This document shows positions 8,333-17,379 of a DNA stretch of 42,997 nt, piece after piece. This stretch comes from Prevotella sp. MGM2. Its GTDB lineage: Bacteria; Bacteroidota; Bacteroidia; Bacteroidales; Bacteroidaceae. A program made the position numbers and the translations under genes. The notes beneath the pieces were generated by a model. The model saw only the letters and a program-made list of their open reading frames with translations. It was not told the DNA's origin and ran no database searches. Each line of letters opens with the position of its first letter. The first letter of the stretch is position 1. Where the stretch lies: assembly GCF_002933955.1 (NCBI RefSeq), contig NZ_BEWW01000297.1, positions 1 through 42,997 of the forward strand. Direction: 5' to 3'.

Positions 8333-9253
8333 ATGAAAGTATTAATTGCAACCGAAAAGCCTTTTGCCTCCGCTGCGGTAAAAGGTATACAGGAAATACT
8401 CGACACAGCCGGTTATGACTGTGAGATTCTGGAGAAATACACAGAAAAATCACAGCTTCTGGCAGCAGTAAAAACAGCCAATGCCCTGATAATCCGCTCT
8501 GATAAAGTGGATAAAGAAGTGATGGAGGCCGCGCCGGAACTTAAGATTGTGGTACGTGCCGGAGCCGGCTACGATAATGTAGATCTTGAAGCAGCAACAC
8601 AGCTTGGCATAGTGGTTATGAACACCCCCGGACAAAATGCCAATGCTGTAGCCGAACTTGTTGTCGGCCTGCTGATTTATACTATTCGTCACAAATATGA
8701 CGGCACTTCCGGTACTGAATTAATGGGTAAGAAAATCGGTCTGATGGCCTTTGGAGCTGTAGCACAAAACCTGGCCCGTATTGCCAAAGGTATCGGCATG
8801 GACGTATCCAGCTTCTCTCCGCTTAACCGCCCACAGAAAATCATTGACGCCGGTTTCCATGTACACGAATCGGTAGAAGCCTTATTCCTCTACAATGACA
8901 TCGTAAGCCTACATATTCCGGCAACCCCCAAAACCCGAGGCAGCATAGGCTATGACCTTATCAGGAACATGAAGAAAAACGCCATTCTCGTGAATACTGC
9001 CCGCAAAGAAGTGATTGACGAACAAGGATTGCTCCAAGCCATGACGGAACGCGAGGATTTACGTTATGTAACCGACTTGAAACTTGATGCCCATCAGGAA
9101 GCTATAGAAAAACTAGGTGAACGCTATGTTTTTACACCTAAAAAAATGGGGGCACAAACCTCAGAAGCCAATATCAACGCAGGTTTGGCCGCAGCACAAC
9201 AAATAGTGGATTTCTTTGAAAACGGCACAAAACAATTTCAGGTAAACAAATAA
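8333..9253 (+). CDS. serA: D-3-phosphoglycerate dehydrogenase, short lysine-type SerA
   Basis: This NAD-dependent enzyme opens serine synthesis by oxidising 3-phosphoglycerate. At 306 residues it has only the catalytic and nucleotide-binding domains and no C-terminal ACT or ASB regulatory domains, so feedback control by serine through ACT is not expected. The phrases VRAGAGYDNVD and VNTARKEVIDEQ (with the catalytic arginine) are clear. The usual catalytic-histidine motif TPHxG reads TPKKMG (Lys270), which matches the lysine-type PGDH described from Entamoeba and Bacteroides relatives. The dinucleotide loop is also atypical (GLMAFGAVAQ). It follows serC and is followed by a strong terminator. 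Confidence 0.93.
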   Translation: MKVLIATEKPFASAAVKGIQEILDTAGYDCEILEKYTEKSQLLAAVKTANALIIRSDKVDKEVMEAAPELKIVVRAGAGYDNVDLEAATQLGIVVMNTPGQNANAVAELVVGLLIYTIRHKYDGTSGTELMGKKIGLMAFGAVAQNLARIAKGIGMDVSSFSPLNRPQKIIDAGFHVHESVEALFLYNDIVSLHIPATPKTRGSIGYDLIRNMKKNAILVNTARKEVIDEQGLLQAMTEREDLRYVTDLKLDAHQEAIEKLGERYVFTPKKMGAQTSEANINAGLAAAQQIVDFFENGTKQFQVNK

Positions 9254-9274
9254 TCTCTCAAACGGATAACAAGA

Positions 9275-9335
9275 AAACCGGCAGACTGACAATTTTTCCA
9301 AAAAGATTATGCGATGTCTGCCGGTTTGTCCTTTT
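9275..9335 (+). terminator. terminator or attenuator between serA and the DUF1015 gene
   Basis: AAACCGGCAGAC (9275-9286) pairs perfectly with GTCTGCCGGTTT (9316-9327), followed by gtccttttat. This stable 12-bp stem lies inside an otherwise same-strand cluster and should uncouple the downstream gene at least partly. Confidence 0.7.
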
Positions 9336-9388
9336 ATCATCCATTGCTAATATCGTACTTTTATCAACCTAAAAAATTCTACAATACG

Positions 9389-10636
9389 ATGACAAGAGTT
9401 AAGCCTTTCCGCGGAGTAAGACCGCCTGCAACATTGGTTGAAGAAGTGGAATGCCGCCCTTATGACGTTTTGACTTCAGAAGAAGCCCGCATCGAAGCCG
9501 GCAGCAACGAAAAGTCACTTTACCACATCATAAAACCTGAGATCAATTTTCCTGAAGGGACCAGCGAATATGCCCCATGCGTATACGACAGCGGCGCCGA
9601 ACAGTTCAAAAAATTTCTGGACAAGGGCTGGCTGAAACAGGACGAAAAGGAAAACTACTACCTCTACGCCCAAACGATGAGCGGCAAGACACAATATGGT
9701 TTTGTACTTTGCGCCCATGTAGATGATTACTGGAACGGCATCATAAAAAAACACGAACTCACCCGCCGTGACAAGGAAGACGACCGCATGATGCATGTCA
9801 ACAAGACTAATGCCAACATAGAGCCTGTCTTTTTAGCCTACAAAGAAAATGCCCCGTTAGCGGCACTTATAACAAAATACGCCAATTCTCAACCGGAATA
9901 TGACTTTATCGCCCCCATTGACGGTTTCGGTCATAAATTGTGGATTATAAGCGACGAAAAAGATCAGAATATCATCACCAAAGAATTCTCGGCAATGGAA
10001 GCCCTCTACATTGCCGATGGTCACCATCGCTCTGCTGCTGCTGCACGCGTTGGTAAAGAAAGAGCGGAACAGGATGCCAACCACCGTGGCGATGAAGAAT
10101 ACAATTACTACATGGCCGTATGTTTTCCGGCTGACCAACTCACGATCCTCGACTACAACCGCGTAGTGAAAGACCTCAACGGCCTATCTTCAGAAGAGTT
10201 CATTAAGGCGCTGGAAAAGAATTTCATAGTAACTCCCAAAGGAACAGAAAATTACAAGCCCAAACAGTTACATGAATTTTCGCTTTATCTTGACAACCTA
10301 TGGTATAGTCTGCTAGCGAAACCCGGAACATTTAATGCAGAAAGCCCTATCGGTGTACTCGATGTCGATATTTCCTCACGCCTCATACTTGATGAAATTC
10401 TAGGTATCAAGGATTTGCGAAGCGACAAGCGCATCGATTTCATTGGCGGACTGCGCGGACTTGGCGAACTGAAAATGCGCGTAGACAGCGGGGAAATGAA
10501 AATGGCTTTAGCTCTCTACCCTGTCAACATGCAACAAATTATAGACATTGCCGACAGTGGCAATATAATGCCACCCAAAGCTACATGGTTTGAGCCCAAA
10601 TTGCGGAGCGGTCTGATTATACACGTTTTAGACTAG
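9389..10636 (+). CDS. DUF1015 family protein (HTH-and-hydrolase-like fold unknown)
   Basis: The 415-residue protein belongs to the DUF1015 family, recognisable from the start MTRVKPFRGVRPP and the phrases YIADGHHRSAAAARV (about residue 207) and GGLRGLGEL. The ADGHHR motif resembles a ParB/sulfiredoxin-like nucleotide-binding signature, so a phosphotransfer role is possible: some relatives phosphorylate serine, which would fit the location beside serC and serA. That function is inference. I start it at 9389 because an upstream in-frame ATG at 9314 lies inside the terminator hairpin and adds 25 residues unlike the family. It ends before a convergent terminator. Confidence 0.85.
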   Translation: MTRVKPFRGVRPPATLVEEVECRPYDVLTSEEARIEAGSNEKSLYHIIKPEINFPEGTSEYAPCVYDSGAEQFKKFLDKGWLKQDEKENYYLYAQTMSGKTQYGFVLCAHVDDYWNGIIKKHELTRRDKEDDRMMHVNKTNANIEPVFLAYKENAPLAALITKYANSQPEYDFIAPIDGFGHKLWIISDEKDQNIITKEFSAMEALYIADGHHRSAAAARVGKERAEQDANHRGDEEYNYYMAVCFPADQLTILDYNRVVKDLNGLSSEEFIKALEKNFIVTPKGTENYKPKQLHEFSLYLDNLWYSLLAKPGTFNAESPIGVLDVDISSRLILDEILGIKDLRSDKRIDFIGGLRGLGELKMRVDSGEMKMALALYPVNMQQIIDIADSGNIMPPKATWFEPKLRSGLIIHVLD

Positions 10637-10690
10637 ACCCAACAGACACTGAAATGTAACAAGCTCCAATGAGGATAAAACGATAAATCA

Positions 10691-10741
10691 ATCCCCTTAT
10701 TCTTTCTTACAAAAATTGTAATCTCAAAAGAATAAGGGGAT
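10691..10741. terminator. bidirectional terminator between the DUF1015 gene and nagA
   Basis: ATCCCCTTATTCTTT (10691-10705) pairs with AAAGAATAAGGGGAT (10727-10741). T-rich sequence follows on the plus strand (attttcatgttttc), so it can serve both convergent genes. Confidence 0.75.
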
Positions 10742-10776
10742 ATTTTCATGTTTTCAGGGTATATCCTGAAAATATT

Positions 10777-11934
10777 TTACAAATCCGAACGAACTATGCG
10801 TCCCATCTGCATGACGAATTTCAGTTCCTGTTTTCCGTCAAACATGATGATGTCTGCGTCCTTACCTTTTTCGATAGAGCCTTTGCGGTCATAAATTCCC
10901 ATAATTTTAGCAGGCGTCTCACTAGCCATACGGCAGGCATCCTCCATCGGTATGCCGGCCTGTTGCACACAAGTACGCACAAGGCGGTCCATGGTCGCAA
11001 TACTTCCGGCCAAGGCCGAACGGTCGGAAAGTTTGCACACACCATCTTCAATAATAACCCGAGGATCAAAAGCTCCGTCAATCCGGCTGGCCGTACAGGA
11101 AAGAGCATCCGTAATGAGTGCTGTCTTGTCTACACCTTTTATCTGGTAAATCATACGAAGCATCACAGGAGGCACATGAATGCCGTCAGCAATCATCTCC
11201 ACAGTCATATCCTTGAGCGTAAAGATACTCTCCACCGTACCCGCCGTTTTAAATTCGCGAGACTTATAAACCACAGGCATCGCATTATAGAAATGAGTAG
11301 CGTGTGTCATACCTGCATTGTAAGCCGCCTCTACATCTTCATAAGTGGCACGGGTGTGGGCGATAGAAGGCAATACTCCATGCTTGCGGCAAGCTTTGAT
11401 GAAATCCACCGAGCCTTCCAGTTCGGGAGCTTCGTCCCAACGTTTCAAACACTTGGCCTTTTCAAGTAAAGGCTCATATTCTGCGGCATCAGGAGCTTTA
11501 ATCCATTCAGGAATTTGCGCGCCAGCCTGTTTCATGTTAAAGTACGGCCCTTCCAAATGCAATCCCATTATCGGGCTGTCCGGTTCTGCCATTAACTTTT
11601 CACACGTTTCCACAGCCGCTTCAATCATTGGCATGGTAGACGAAGAAAGTGTCGGATAAATAGCTGTTGTACCATATTGCAAATGAGCGTCAACGGCTAC
11701 ACGGAAAGCCTCTTCCGTGCCTTCCATAAAGTCACGTCCGCCGCCACCGTGTACATGCATTTCAATGCCACCCGGCACAACATCTGCGCCTTTAGCATCT
11801 ATAATCTCTGCATCTTTCACCTGAATTTCACTGTCCAGAACAGCTACGATTTTGTTGCCTTCCACAACAACGGAGCCGCCTTCCAACCATCCCTGAGGCG
11901 TTAGAATACGGCCGTTTATTATCTGTTTCATCAT
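10777..11934 (-). CDS. nagA: N-acetylglucosamine-6-phosphate deacetylase NagA
   Basis: NagA removes acetate from GlcNAc-6-phosphate, feeding amino sugars from host mucin or cell-wall recycling into glycolysis or peptidoglycan synthesis. The 385-residue amidohydrolase shows the metal-binding HVHGGGG loop near residue 60, HLEGPYF (metal-ligand Glu), SIAHTRA and THFYNAM (metal-ligand and substrate histidines), and LITDAL with the catalytic Asp. Two adjacent ATG codons make the exact start 11934 or 11931. No nagB is next to it; it stands alone, divergent from aspS across an 850-bp gap. A TATATTTG box lies upstream at 11965-11972. Confidence 0.95.
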   Translation of the reverse strand: MMKQIINGRILTPQGWLEGGSVVVEGNKIVAVLDSEIQVKDAEIIDAKGADVVPGGIEMHVHGGGGRDFMEGTEEAFRVAVDAHLQYGTTAIYPTLSSSTMPMIEAAVETCEKLMAEPDSPIMGLHLEGPYFNMKQAGAQIPEWIKAPDAAEYEPLLEKAKCLKRWDEAPELEGSVDFIKACRKHGVLPSIAHTRATYEDVEAAYNAGMTHATHFYNAMPVVYKSREFKTAGTVESIFTLKDMTVEMIADGIHVPPVMLRMIYQIKGVDKTALITDALSCTASRIDGAFDPRVIIEDGVCKLSDRSALAGSIATMDRLVRTCVQQAGIPMEDACRMASETPAKIMGIYDRKGSIEKGKDADIIMFDGKQELKFVMQMGRIVRSDL

Positions 11935-11964
11935 AATGAGTAATGTTTAAATAGTTTATTGACG

Positions 11965-11972
11965 CAAATATA
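11965..11972 (-). promoter_or_regulatory. -7 box for nagA
   Basis: TATATTTG on the minus strand, 30 bp upstream of the NagA start, matches TAnnTTTG. The -33 side is only T-rich. Confidence 0.45.
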
Positions 11973-12241
11973 CGCAAAAGCACTGACAAAAACGAACTTT
12001 TGAGGATTTATATAAAGGCTCCTCCTCCCTGATTTCAATATGTTCAATCTTTAAGCGCTTTTCCTAAACAGAAAATGCTGTTGCGGAGGTCCACCGGAAA
12101 AAAGAGAATTAAAGCAAATCAACAAGAGTTCCTCACCATCCGCCACACGCGATACGACATTTTAAAAGTCATGTTCGGCTAAATCAGATCCGCTCCACCT
12201 CTTTACATTGGTCAAAAATTCCGTTCGGCACCATCATCCAT

Positions 12242-12503
12242 ATTTTAACACAATTTGCTTTTAGGCGAAAAATATCGTATATTTGTAACAGCAGAGCGGA
12301 GCTTCCAAGTAGAAAGTTCCGCTTTTTCAATGTTTTTCAAACCAGCAACCACAGTTTTCCAGCGTTTTTTTGAGAAAACTCCCCGTATCGGAATTTAAAA
12401 TCCAAGTATTCGTGTTAAAATTTCAATAAGGACTTTCACCACTCCAATACTTAGAGTTGATATTCCACCTCTTCAGAATACATAAAAAGGTTAAAAATGT
12501 TAA
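12242..12503 (+). repeat. dispersed 262-bp element, copy B
   Basis: 262 bp in plus orientation. ATTTTAACAC opens the copy. TTTG at 12254-12257 and TATATTTG at 12278-12285 are exactly 20 bp apart. The hairpin arms GCGGAGCTT (12296-12304) and AAGTTCCGC (12314-12322) are followed by TTTTT. The invariant 19-mer is at 12402-12420, and GTTAAAAATGTTAA closes it at 12490-12503. Its stem differs from copy A at two positions, both of which keep pairing (an A-U pair in place of G-C, and a G-U wobble). Confidence 0.85.
12291..12327 (+). ncRNA. candidate short terminator-like RNA of element B
   Basis: The predicted start lies about 6 bp after TATATTTG. The transcript would be little more than the hairpin and its T-run, about 37 nucleotides. 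Inferred from sequence layout only. Confidence 0.35.
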
Positions 12504-12736
12504 TTTCCAATTATGTAAAAAGTCGGTTGACAGATAAAGTTGACAACGTAACGATGGTTACGGCTACAAGACTGCGGCGGGACAATACAATGCAGACAGT
12601 ACAACAATGCCGTGCTAGAGTTGCCGCTTTACGCGATAAAGGCATTTCATTGACTAAAACTGTTGACATCTTGTTCTTGACAGGAGTAAAGCCACACTTT
12701 CCCCGCTTGTGGCTTCGCCCTTTCAAAGAATAGTTG

Positions 12737-12744
12737 TAATTTCG
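12737..12744 (+). promoter_or_regulatory. possible -7 box for aspS
   Basis: TAATTTCG matches TAnnTTTG at seven of eight positions and lies about 40 bp before the aspS start, with TTCG 19 bp upstream as a weak -33 element. Confidence 0.35.
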
Positions 12745-12784
12745 CAGCCATAAATAAACAAAGAAAATAAAAAACAGACAACAC

Positions 12785-14551
12785 ATGTATAGAAGTAGAA
12801 CTTGTGGGGAACTTCGCCTTGAACATGCCGGCGAAGAAGTGACCTTGGCAGGCTGGGTACAACGCAGTCGCAAAATGGGTGGTATGACTTTCATTGATCT
12901 CCGCGACCGTTACGGTATAACCCAACTGGTTTTTGACGAAAGTTCTGATGCCGAACTATGCGGACGCGCCAACAAGCTTGGCCGCGAATTTGTCATCCAA
13001 ATTGTCGGCACTGTCAATGAGCGTTATGCCAAAAACGACAAAATGCCTACCGGAGAAATTGAGATTATCGTAAAGAAACTCAACATACTCAACGCCTCCG
13101 AAGTTCCTCCTTTCACCATTGAAGAAGATACTGACGGCGGCGATGACCTGCGCATGAAATACCGTTATCTTGATATCCGCCGCGCTAATGTACGCGCAAA
13201 TCTTGAATTGCGTCACAAATTCTGTCTGGCAGTGCGCCACTATCTCGATGAAAAAGGTTTCATGGAAATTGAGACCCCGGTCCTAGTCGGCTCCACACCT
13301 GAAGGCGCACGCGACTTTATCGTGCCCTCACGTATGAATCCCGGACAATTTTACGCCCTGCCACAGAGCCCTCAAACACTTAAACAACTGCTCATGGTAG
13401 CCGGCACAGACCGCTATTTCCAAATTGTAAAATGTTTCCGTGATGAAGACTTGCGTGCAGACAGGCAGCCGGAATTCACACAAATAGACTGTGAAATGTC
13501 ATTCGTCGAGCAAGATGACATACTCAAGCTCTTTGAAGGCATGACAAAATATCTTTTCAAAGAAGTGCGCGGCTACGACTTGGGAGAAGCGCCTTTCCTG
13601 CGCCTGCCGTGGAGCGAGGCAATGCGCCGCTTCGGCTCCGACAAACCAGACATGCGTTTCGGCATGGAGTTTGTAGAATTGATGGATATTCTCAAAGGAA
13701 CCGGAGATTTCGCCGTGTTCAATGATGCGGCCTACATAGGAGGCATCTGTGCAGAAGGTTGCGCCTCTTATACGCGCAAACAAATAGACCAACTCACCGA
13801 TTTTGTGAAATCCCCACAGATAGGCGCAAAAGGACTTGTTTATGCCCGCATACAGGAAGACGGAACCGTGAAAAGCTCCGTTGACAAATTCTACTCTCCC
13901 GAAACATTAACCGCAATGGCAGAAAAGATGAATGCCAAGCCGGGAGACCTTATCCTCATCATTTCCGGTCCGGACATGATGAAAGCACGCAAGCAACTAT
14001 GCGAACTCCGTCTTGAAATGGGACAACGACTCGGTCTGCGCGACAAGAACAAATTCGCCTTGCTGTGGGTGGTGGACTTCCCTATGTTTGAATGGAGCGA
14101 AGAGGAAGGCCGTCTTATGGCTATGCACCATCCGTTTACCTCCCCAAAACCCTCCGACATAGCCAAACTCGACACCGATCCGGCAAATGTTCTGGCCGAT
14201 GCCTATGACATGGTATGTAACGGCATTGAAGTTGGAGGCGGAAGCATCCGTATTCACGATGCCGTGCTTCAGGCCAAAATATTCAACGTCCTTGGTTTCA
14301 CTCCCGAACGTGCGCAAGAACAGTTCGGGTTCCTTATGAACGCATTTAAATATGGCGCTCCACCTCACGGCGGACTTGCCTATGGCCTTGACCGTTGGGT
14401 TTCACTTTTTGCCGGACTCGACAGCATACGCGACTGTATAGCTTTCCCAAAGAACAATTCCGGACGCGATGTTATGCTCGACGCACCTTCATGCGTAGAC
14501 CCCAAACAACTTGACGAACTTTATCTGGACATCAAACCAACTGACAAGTAA
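12785..14551 (+). CDS. aspS: aspartyl-tRNA synthetase AspS
   Basis: AspS charges tRNA-Asp with aspartate. The 588-residue bacterial-type enzyme has an N-terminal OB-fold anticodon domain (about 1-110, [20 protein letters not shown]), class II motif 2 ([18 protein letters not shown], near 220), the bacterial-specific GAD insertion domain (about 285-420) and motif 3 (GLAYGLDRW, near 535). The length is normal. There is no Asn-tRNA amidotransferase gene nearby, so discriminating versus non-discriminating type cannot be judged. It starts 282 bp after element copy B. Confidence 0.97.
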   Translation: MYRSRTCGELRLEHAGEEVTLAGWVQRSRKMGGMTFIDLRDRYGITQLVFDESSDAELCGRANKLGREFVIQIVGTVNERYAKNDKMPTGEIEIIVKKLNILNASEVPPFTIEEDTDGGDDLRMKYRYLDIRRANVRANLELRHKFCLAVRHYLDEKGFMEIETPVLVGSTPEGARDFIVPSRMNPGQFYALPQSPQTLKQLLMVAGTDRYFQIVKCFRDEDLRADRQPEFTQIDCEMSFVEQDDILKLFEGMTKYLFKEVRGYDLGEAPFLRLPWSEAMRRFGSDKPDMRFGMEFVELMDILKGTGDFAVFNDAAYIGGICAEGCASYTRKQIDQLTDFVKSPQIGAKGLVYARIQEDGTVKSSVDKFYSPETLTAMAEKMNAKPGDLILIISGPDMMKARKQLCELRLEMGQRLGLRDKNKFALLWVVDFPMFEWSEEEGRLMAMHHPFTSPKPSDIAKLDTDPANVLADAYDMVCNGIEVGGGSIRIHDAVLQAKIFNVLGFTPERAQEQFGFLMNAFKYGAPPHGGLAYGLDRWVSLFAGLDSIRDCIAFPKNNSGRDVMLDAPSCVDPKQLDELYLDIKPTDK

Positions 14552-14593
14552 AAAAGCAACTGACCTTACCACTTTACAAGACACTCATTGTTT

Positions 14594-14658
14594 ATATATA
14601 GGAGTAATCACGCTATGAGGAATAACTTCCAAAACTTCAGCCTGATTACTCCATATAT
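14594..14658 (+). promoter_or_regulatory. long hairpin in the nadE leader
   Basis: The left arm 14594-14610 (ATATATAGGAGTAATCA) pairs with 14643-14658 (TGATTACTCCATATAT) with one bulged base, enclosing a 32-base loop. No T-run follows, so it is not an ordinary terminator. It ends 21 bp before the NadE ATG and could be a structured leader or an operator-like inverted repeat. Confidence 0.5.
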
Positions 14659-14679
14659 CATTATAAAACCTAATTGAAC

Positions 14680-16647
14680 ATGTACAACGGTTTCATTAAA
14701 GTTGCCGCAGCCGTACCACAAGTAAGGATTGCCGACTGCCGCTATAATACGGAACAAGTGGAGCAAATAATGGCTCGTGCAGAAGGAATGGGCATTAAAA
14801 TAGTATGTTTCCCAGAATTGAATCTGACAGGTTACTCCTGCCAGGATCTCTTTTTGCAGCAAATATTACTTGACGAAGCAGAGGCCTCCCTACTGCGTCT
14901 CATGGAATTCAGCCGAAACCTCAATGTCACAACCATCATCGGCGTGCCTATAGCCTATAGCGGAACACTCTTCAACTGTGCAGCAGTTCTGCAGCGTGGC
15001 AAAGTACACGGCATCGTCCCAAAAACATTCATTCCCAACTACAATGAGTTCTACGAAATGCGCTGGTTCCACCCCGGAACAACATTACCGGAAGGTGCCA
15101 CACTCAAATTCTGCGGACAAAATGTGCCATTCAGCACAAAATTACTTTTCGACATTGCCGATATTAAATTCGGCATAGAAATATGCGAAGATCTTTGGGC
15201 AGTAATTCCTCCGAGTTCATGGCTTACATTGGCCGGCGCAGACCTGATCTTCAACCTGAGCGCAAGCAACGAGATTATCGGTAAGGCAGAATACCTGAAA
15301 ACACTCGTCATCAACCAAAGCGCCCGCTCACTTTGCGGCTACATATATTCCGGATGCGGCTGGGGAGAAAGTACGCAGGACGTTGTCTTTGGCGGACGTG
15401 CCTATATTGCCGAAAATGGTCATCTTTTGGCAGAAGGAGCACCTTTCCTATTGGAAGAACAGATTATTGTAAGTGATATTGATGTCGAACTGTTGCGCCA
15501 CGAACGACGTGTCAACACATCATTTTCCTCCGCATACGAACTTCTACATCAACAAATCAACCGGTCTGCATACCGTACCATAGAACTAGAATCCGGCACA
15601 ACACAAGAAAACACCCATCCTCTCTCACGCTCCGTCAACGCCTTGCCGTTTGTACCTCAAAGTGGAGAGTTGAACAGACGTTGCGAGGAAATCCTCAGCA
15701 TACAGTCGGAAGGACTAGCAGGTCGGCTTCGCCACACCAACACAAAAACAGTCATTGTGGGTATCAGCGGCGGCCTTGACTCCACTCTGGCTCTCCTCGT
15801 TGCGGTCAATGCTTTCGATCGTCTCAAACTCGACCGCCGAGGAATTATAGGTATTACCATGCCAGGATTCGGCACAACAGAACGTACCTACACCAATGCA
15901 ATAGAACTCATGAAGAGTCTAGGCGTAACCATCCGTGAAATAAACATTCGCGAAGCTTGCGAATTGCACTTCCGCGACTTAGGACATAATCCTCAACAAC
16001 ATGACATCACCTATGAGAATGCTCAAGCTAGAGAACGCACTCAAATACTGATGGACGCCGCCAACCAGATGAACGGTTTTGTCATAGGTACAGGAGACCT
16101 CAGCGAACTGGCACTGGGATGGGCCACTTATAACGGCGATCACATGAGCATGTACGGCGTAAATGCTTCTATCCCCAAAACACTTGTCCGGCACATCGTA
16201 AAATGGGTGGCGGAAAATGTCGCGGACGAATATAGCCGTAACATTTTACTCGATATTGTTGATACCCCTATCAGTCCCGAACTCATTCCGGCCGATAGCG
16301 ACGGAAATATAGCACAGAAGACAGAAGACCTCGTAGGCCCCTACGAACTCCACGACTTTTTCCTTTATTATACTTTGCGATTCGGGTTCCGGCCGACTAA
16401 AATATATAAAATGGCCCAACAGGCATTCGGCGGATCCGATGAACGTGTAACTGTTTATGATGATGAAACAATCAAGAAATGGCTTATTACATTTTACCGC
16501 CGCTTCTTTTCCCAGCAATTCAAGCGCAGTTGCCTGCCCGACGGCCCTAAAGTAGGAAGTTGCTCCCTCAGTCCTCGTGGCGACTGGCGCATGCCCAGTG
16601 ATGCTTGTTCAACGGCATGGTTGGAAGAATGCAAAACACTTAACTGA
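14680..16647 (+). CDS. nadE: glutamine-dependent NAD synthetase NadE
   Basis: NadE amidates nicotinic acid adenine dinucleotide to NAD, the last step of NAD synthesis. The 655-residue two-domain form has an N-terminal nitrilase-type glutaminase with the triad Glu46 (CFPELNLTGY), Lys115 (IVPKTFIPN) and Cys169 (GIEICEDLW), then an ATP-pyrophosphatase domain with SGGLDS near residue 363. It can therefore use glutamine as ammonia donor. I start at ATG 14680 rather than an in-frame TTG two codons upstream. It lies 128 bp after aspS behind a long hairpin. NadD of the same pathway is encoded 4.8 kb downstream. Confidence 0.96.
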   Translation: MYNGFIKVAAAVPQVRIADCRYNTEQVEQIMARAEGMGIKIVCFPELNLTGYSCQDLFLQQILLDEAEASLLRLMEFSRNLNVTTIIGVPIAYSGTLFNCAAVLQRGKVHGIVPKTFIPNYNEFYEMRWFHPGTTLPEGATLKFCGQNVPFSTKLLFDIADIKFGIEICEDLWAVIPPSSWLTLAGADLIFNLSASNEIIGKAEYLKTLVINQSARSLCGYIYSGCGWGESTQDVVFGGRAYIAENGHLLAEGAPFLLEEQIIVSDIDVELLRHERRVNTSFSSAYELLHQQINRSAYRTIELESGTTQENTHPLSRSVNALPFVPQSGELNRRCEEILSIQSEGLAGRLRHTNTKTVIVGISGGLDSTLALLVAVNAFDRLKLDRRGIIGITMPGFGTTERTYTNAIELMKSLGVTIREINIREACELHFRDLGHNPQQHDITYENAQARERTQILMDAANQMNGFVIGTGDLSELALGWATYNGDHMSMYGVNASIPKTLVRHIVKWVAENVADEYSRNILLDIVDTPISPELIPADSDGNIAQKTEDLVGPYELHDFFLYYTLRFGFRPTKIYKMAQQAFGGSDERVTVYDDETIKKWLITFYRRFFSQQFKRSCLPDGPKVGSCSLSPRGDWRMPSDACSTAWLEECKTLN

Positions 16648-16676
16648 AAGAGTCTCTAGGTTTTTCAAAAGAAAAA

Positions 16677-17216
16677 ATGCCCCGCAAAATGAAACGTACT
16701 CTCTTCATTCTCGCCAGTATTCTTTTCTGCTTGCCCTCACTGACTAAAGAAAAAAAGGAAGTGCAATTCTTTGTGCGTACTTTCTGCGACAAAAAAGAGG
16801 TGTACCAAGGCGACAGCATACTGGTTTCATACATACTCTTCGCCAACATGCCTTTTACCCAAGTAGAATGCAAAACAAAAATGAAGGTAAAAAATGCACG
16901 GAGCCGAGCACTAAATATCAATCGCCATAACACTTTAAGCCGTTCCCTTGAAAAAGGCCGTCCTTATTATACCATAGTGTGGGAACAATATGTGATAGTT
17001 CCTCTGGACACAGGCATCATCAAACTGCCGGAACTCCATTTTGATGCGACATTCAACATGCACCAAACACCACGTAGTCCTTTCGAAAGTTTCTTTGGGA
17101 ACCACACTCCCACAATAACGATAAAGGCAACAGCCAAAAACGAACTTCACACCTTGCAAGTGTTAGAAAAGCCACGCCGCACAACACGCGAATTGATAAG
17201 AGAAGGGGGTATCTGA
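16677..17216 (+). CDS. BatD-like exported protein (short, single-domain)
   Basis: The 179-residue protein has an N-terminal signal segment (ILASILFCLPSLT) and beta-rich content with the phrases VYQGDSILVSYILFANMPFTQVEC and YYTIVWEQYVIVPLDTGIIKLPEL. These resemble the N-terminal immunoglobulin-like region of BatD, the aerotolerance-operon protein of Bacteroides. Full BatD is about 500-600 residues with a C-terminal membrane helix, and here both are absent and no batABCE genes are near. It is therefore either a stand-alone paralogue or an independent small family. The start could also be the second Met at 16689. It follows nadE by 29 bp. Confidence 0.6.
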   Translation: MPRKMKRTLFILASILFCLPSLTKEKKEVQFFVRTFCDKKEVYQGDSILVSYILFANMPFTQVECKTKMKVKNARSRALNINRHNTLSRSLEKGRPYYTIVWEQYVIVPLDTGIIKLPELHFDATFNMHQTPRSPFESFFGNHTPTITIKATAKNELHTLQVLEKPRRTTRELIREGGI

Positions 17217-17255
17217 AACACTACAAACTGCTTCTTGCGTCAAAATACAACACAC

Positions 17256-17307
17256 ACAATAAGGGAAGATACTGAACATTCCAATGGCAGTAATCTTCCC
17301 TTATTGT
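17256..17307. terminator. bidirectional terminator between the BatD-like gene and yggS
   Basis: A 15-bp perfect stem (17256-17270 with 17293-17307; core AATAAGGGAAGAT) separates convergent genes. T-rich sequence on either side is modest. Confidence 0.65.
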
Positions 17308-17379
17308 ATTCATTGGTCAATCGGAGGCACTCCCACAGAAAAATCCCAGAATCTTAAAACAAATCAAGGTATCTGAATT

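Larger units (their letters stand above)
11935..12784. other. intergenic region nagA-aspS
   Basis: This 850-bp divergent gap holds the nagA -7 box, about 270 bp with nothing recognisable, dispersed element copy B (12242-12503), and about 280 bp leading to aspS. A short frame at 12497-12733 begins inside the repeat and has no family resemblance, so I do not call it. A small stem AAGCCAC/GTGGCTT lies at about 12689-12715. Confidence 0.6.

Noticed and set aside
12497-12733. 78-residue plus-strand frame before aspS
   Set aside because: It begins inside dispersed element B, crosses the likely aspS promoter region and shows no family resemblance or protein-like composition.
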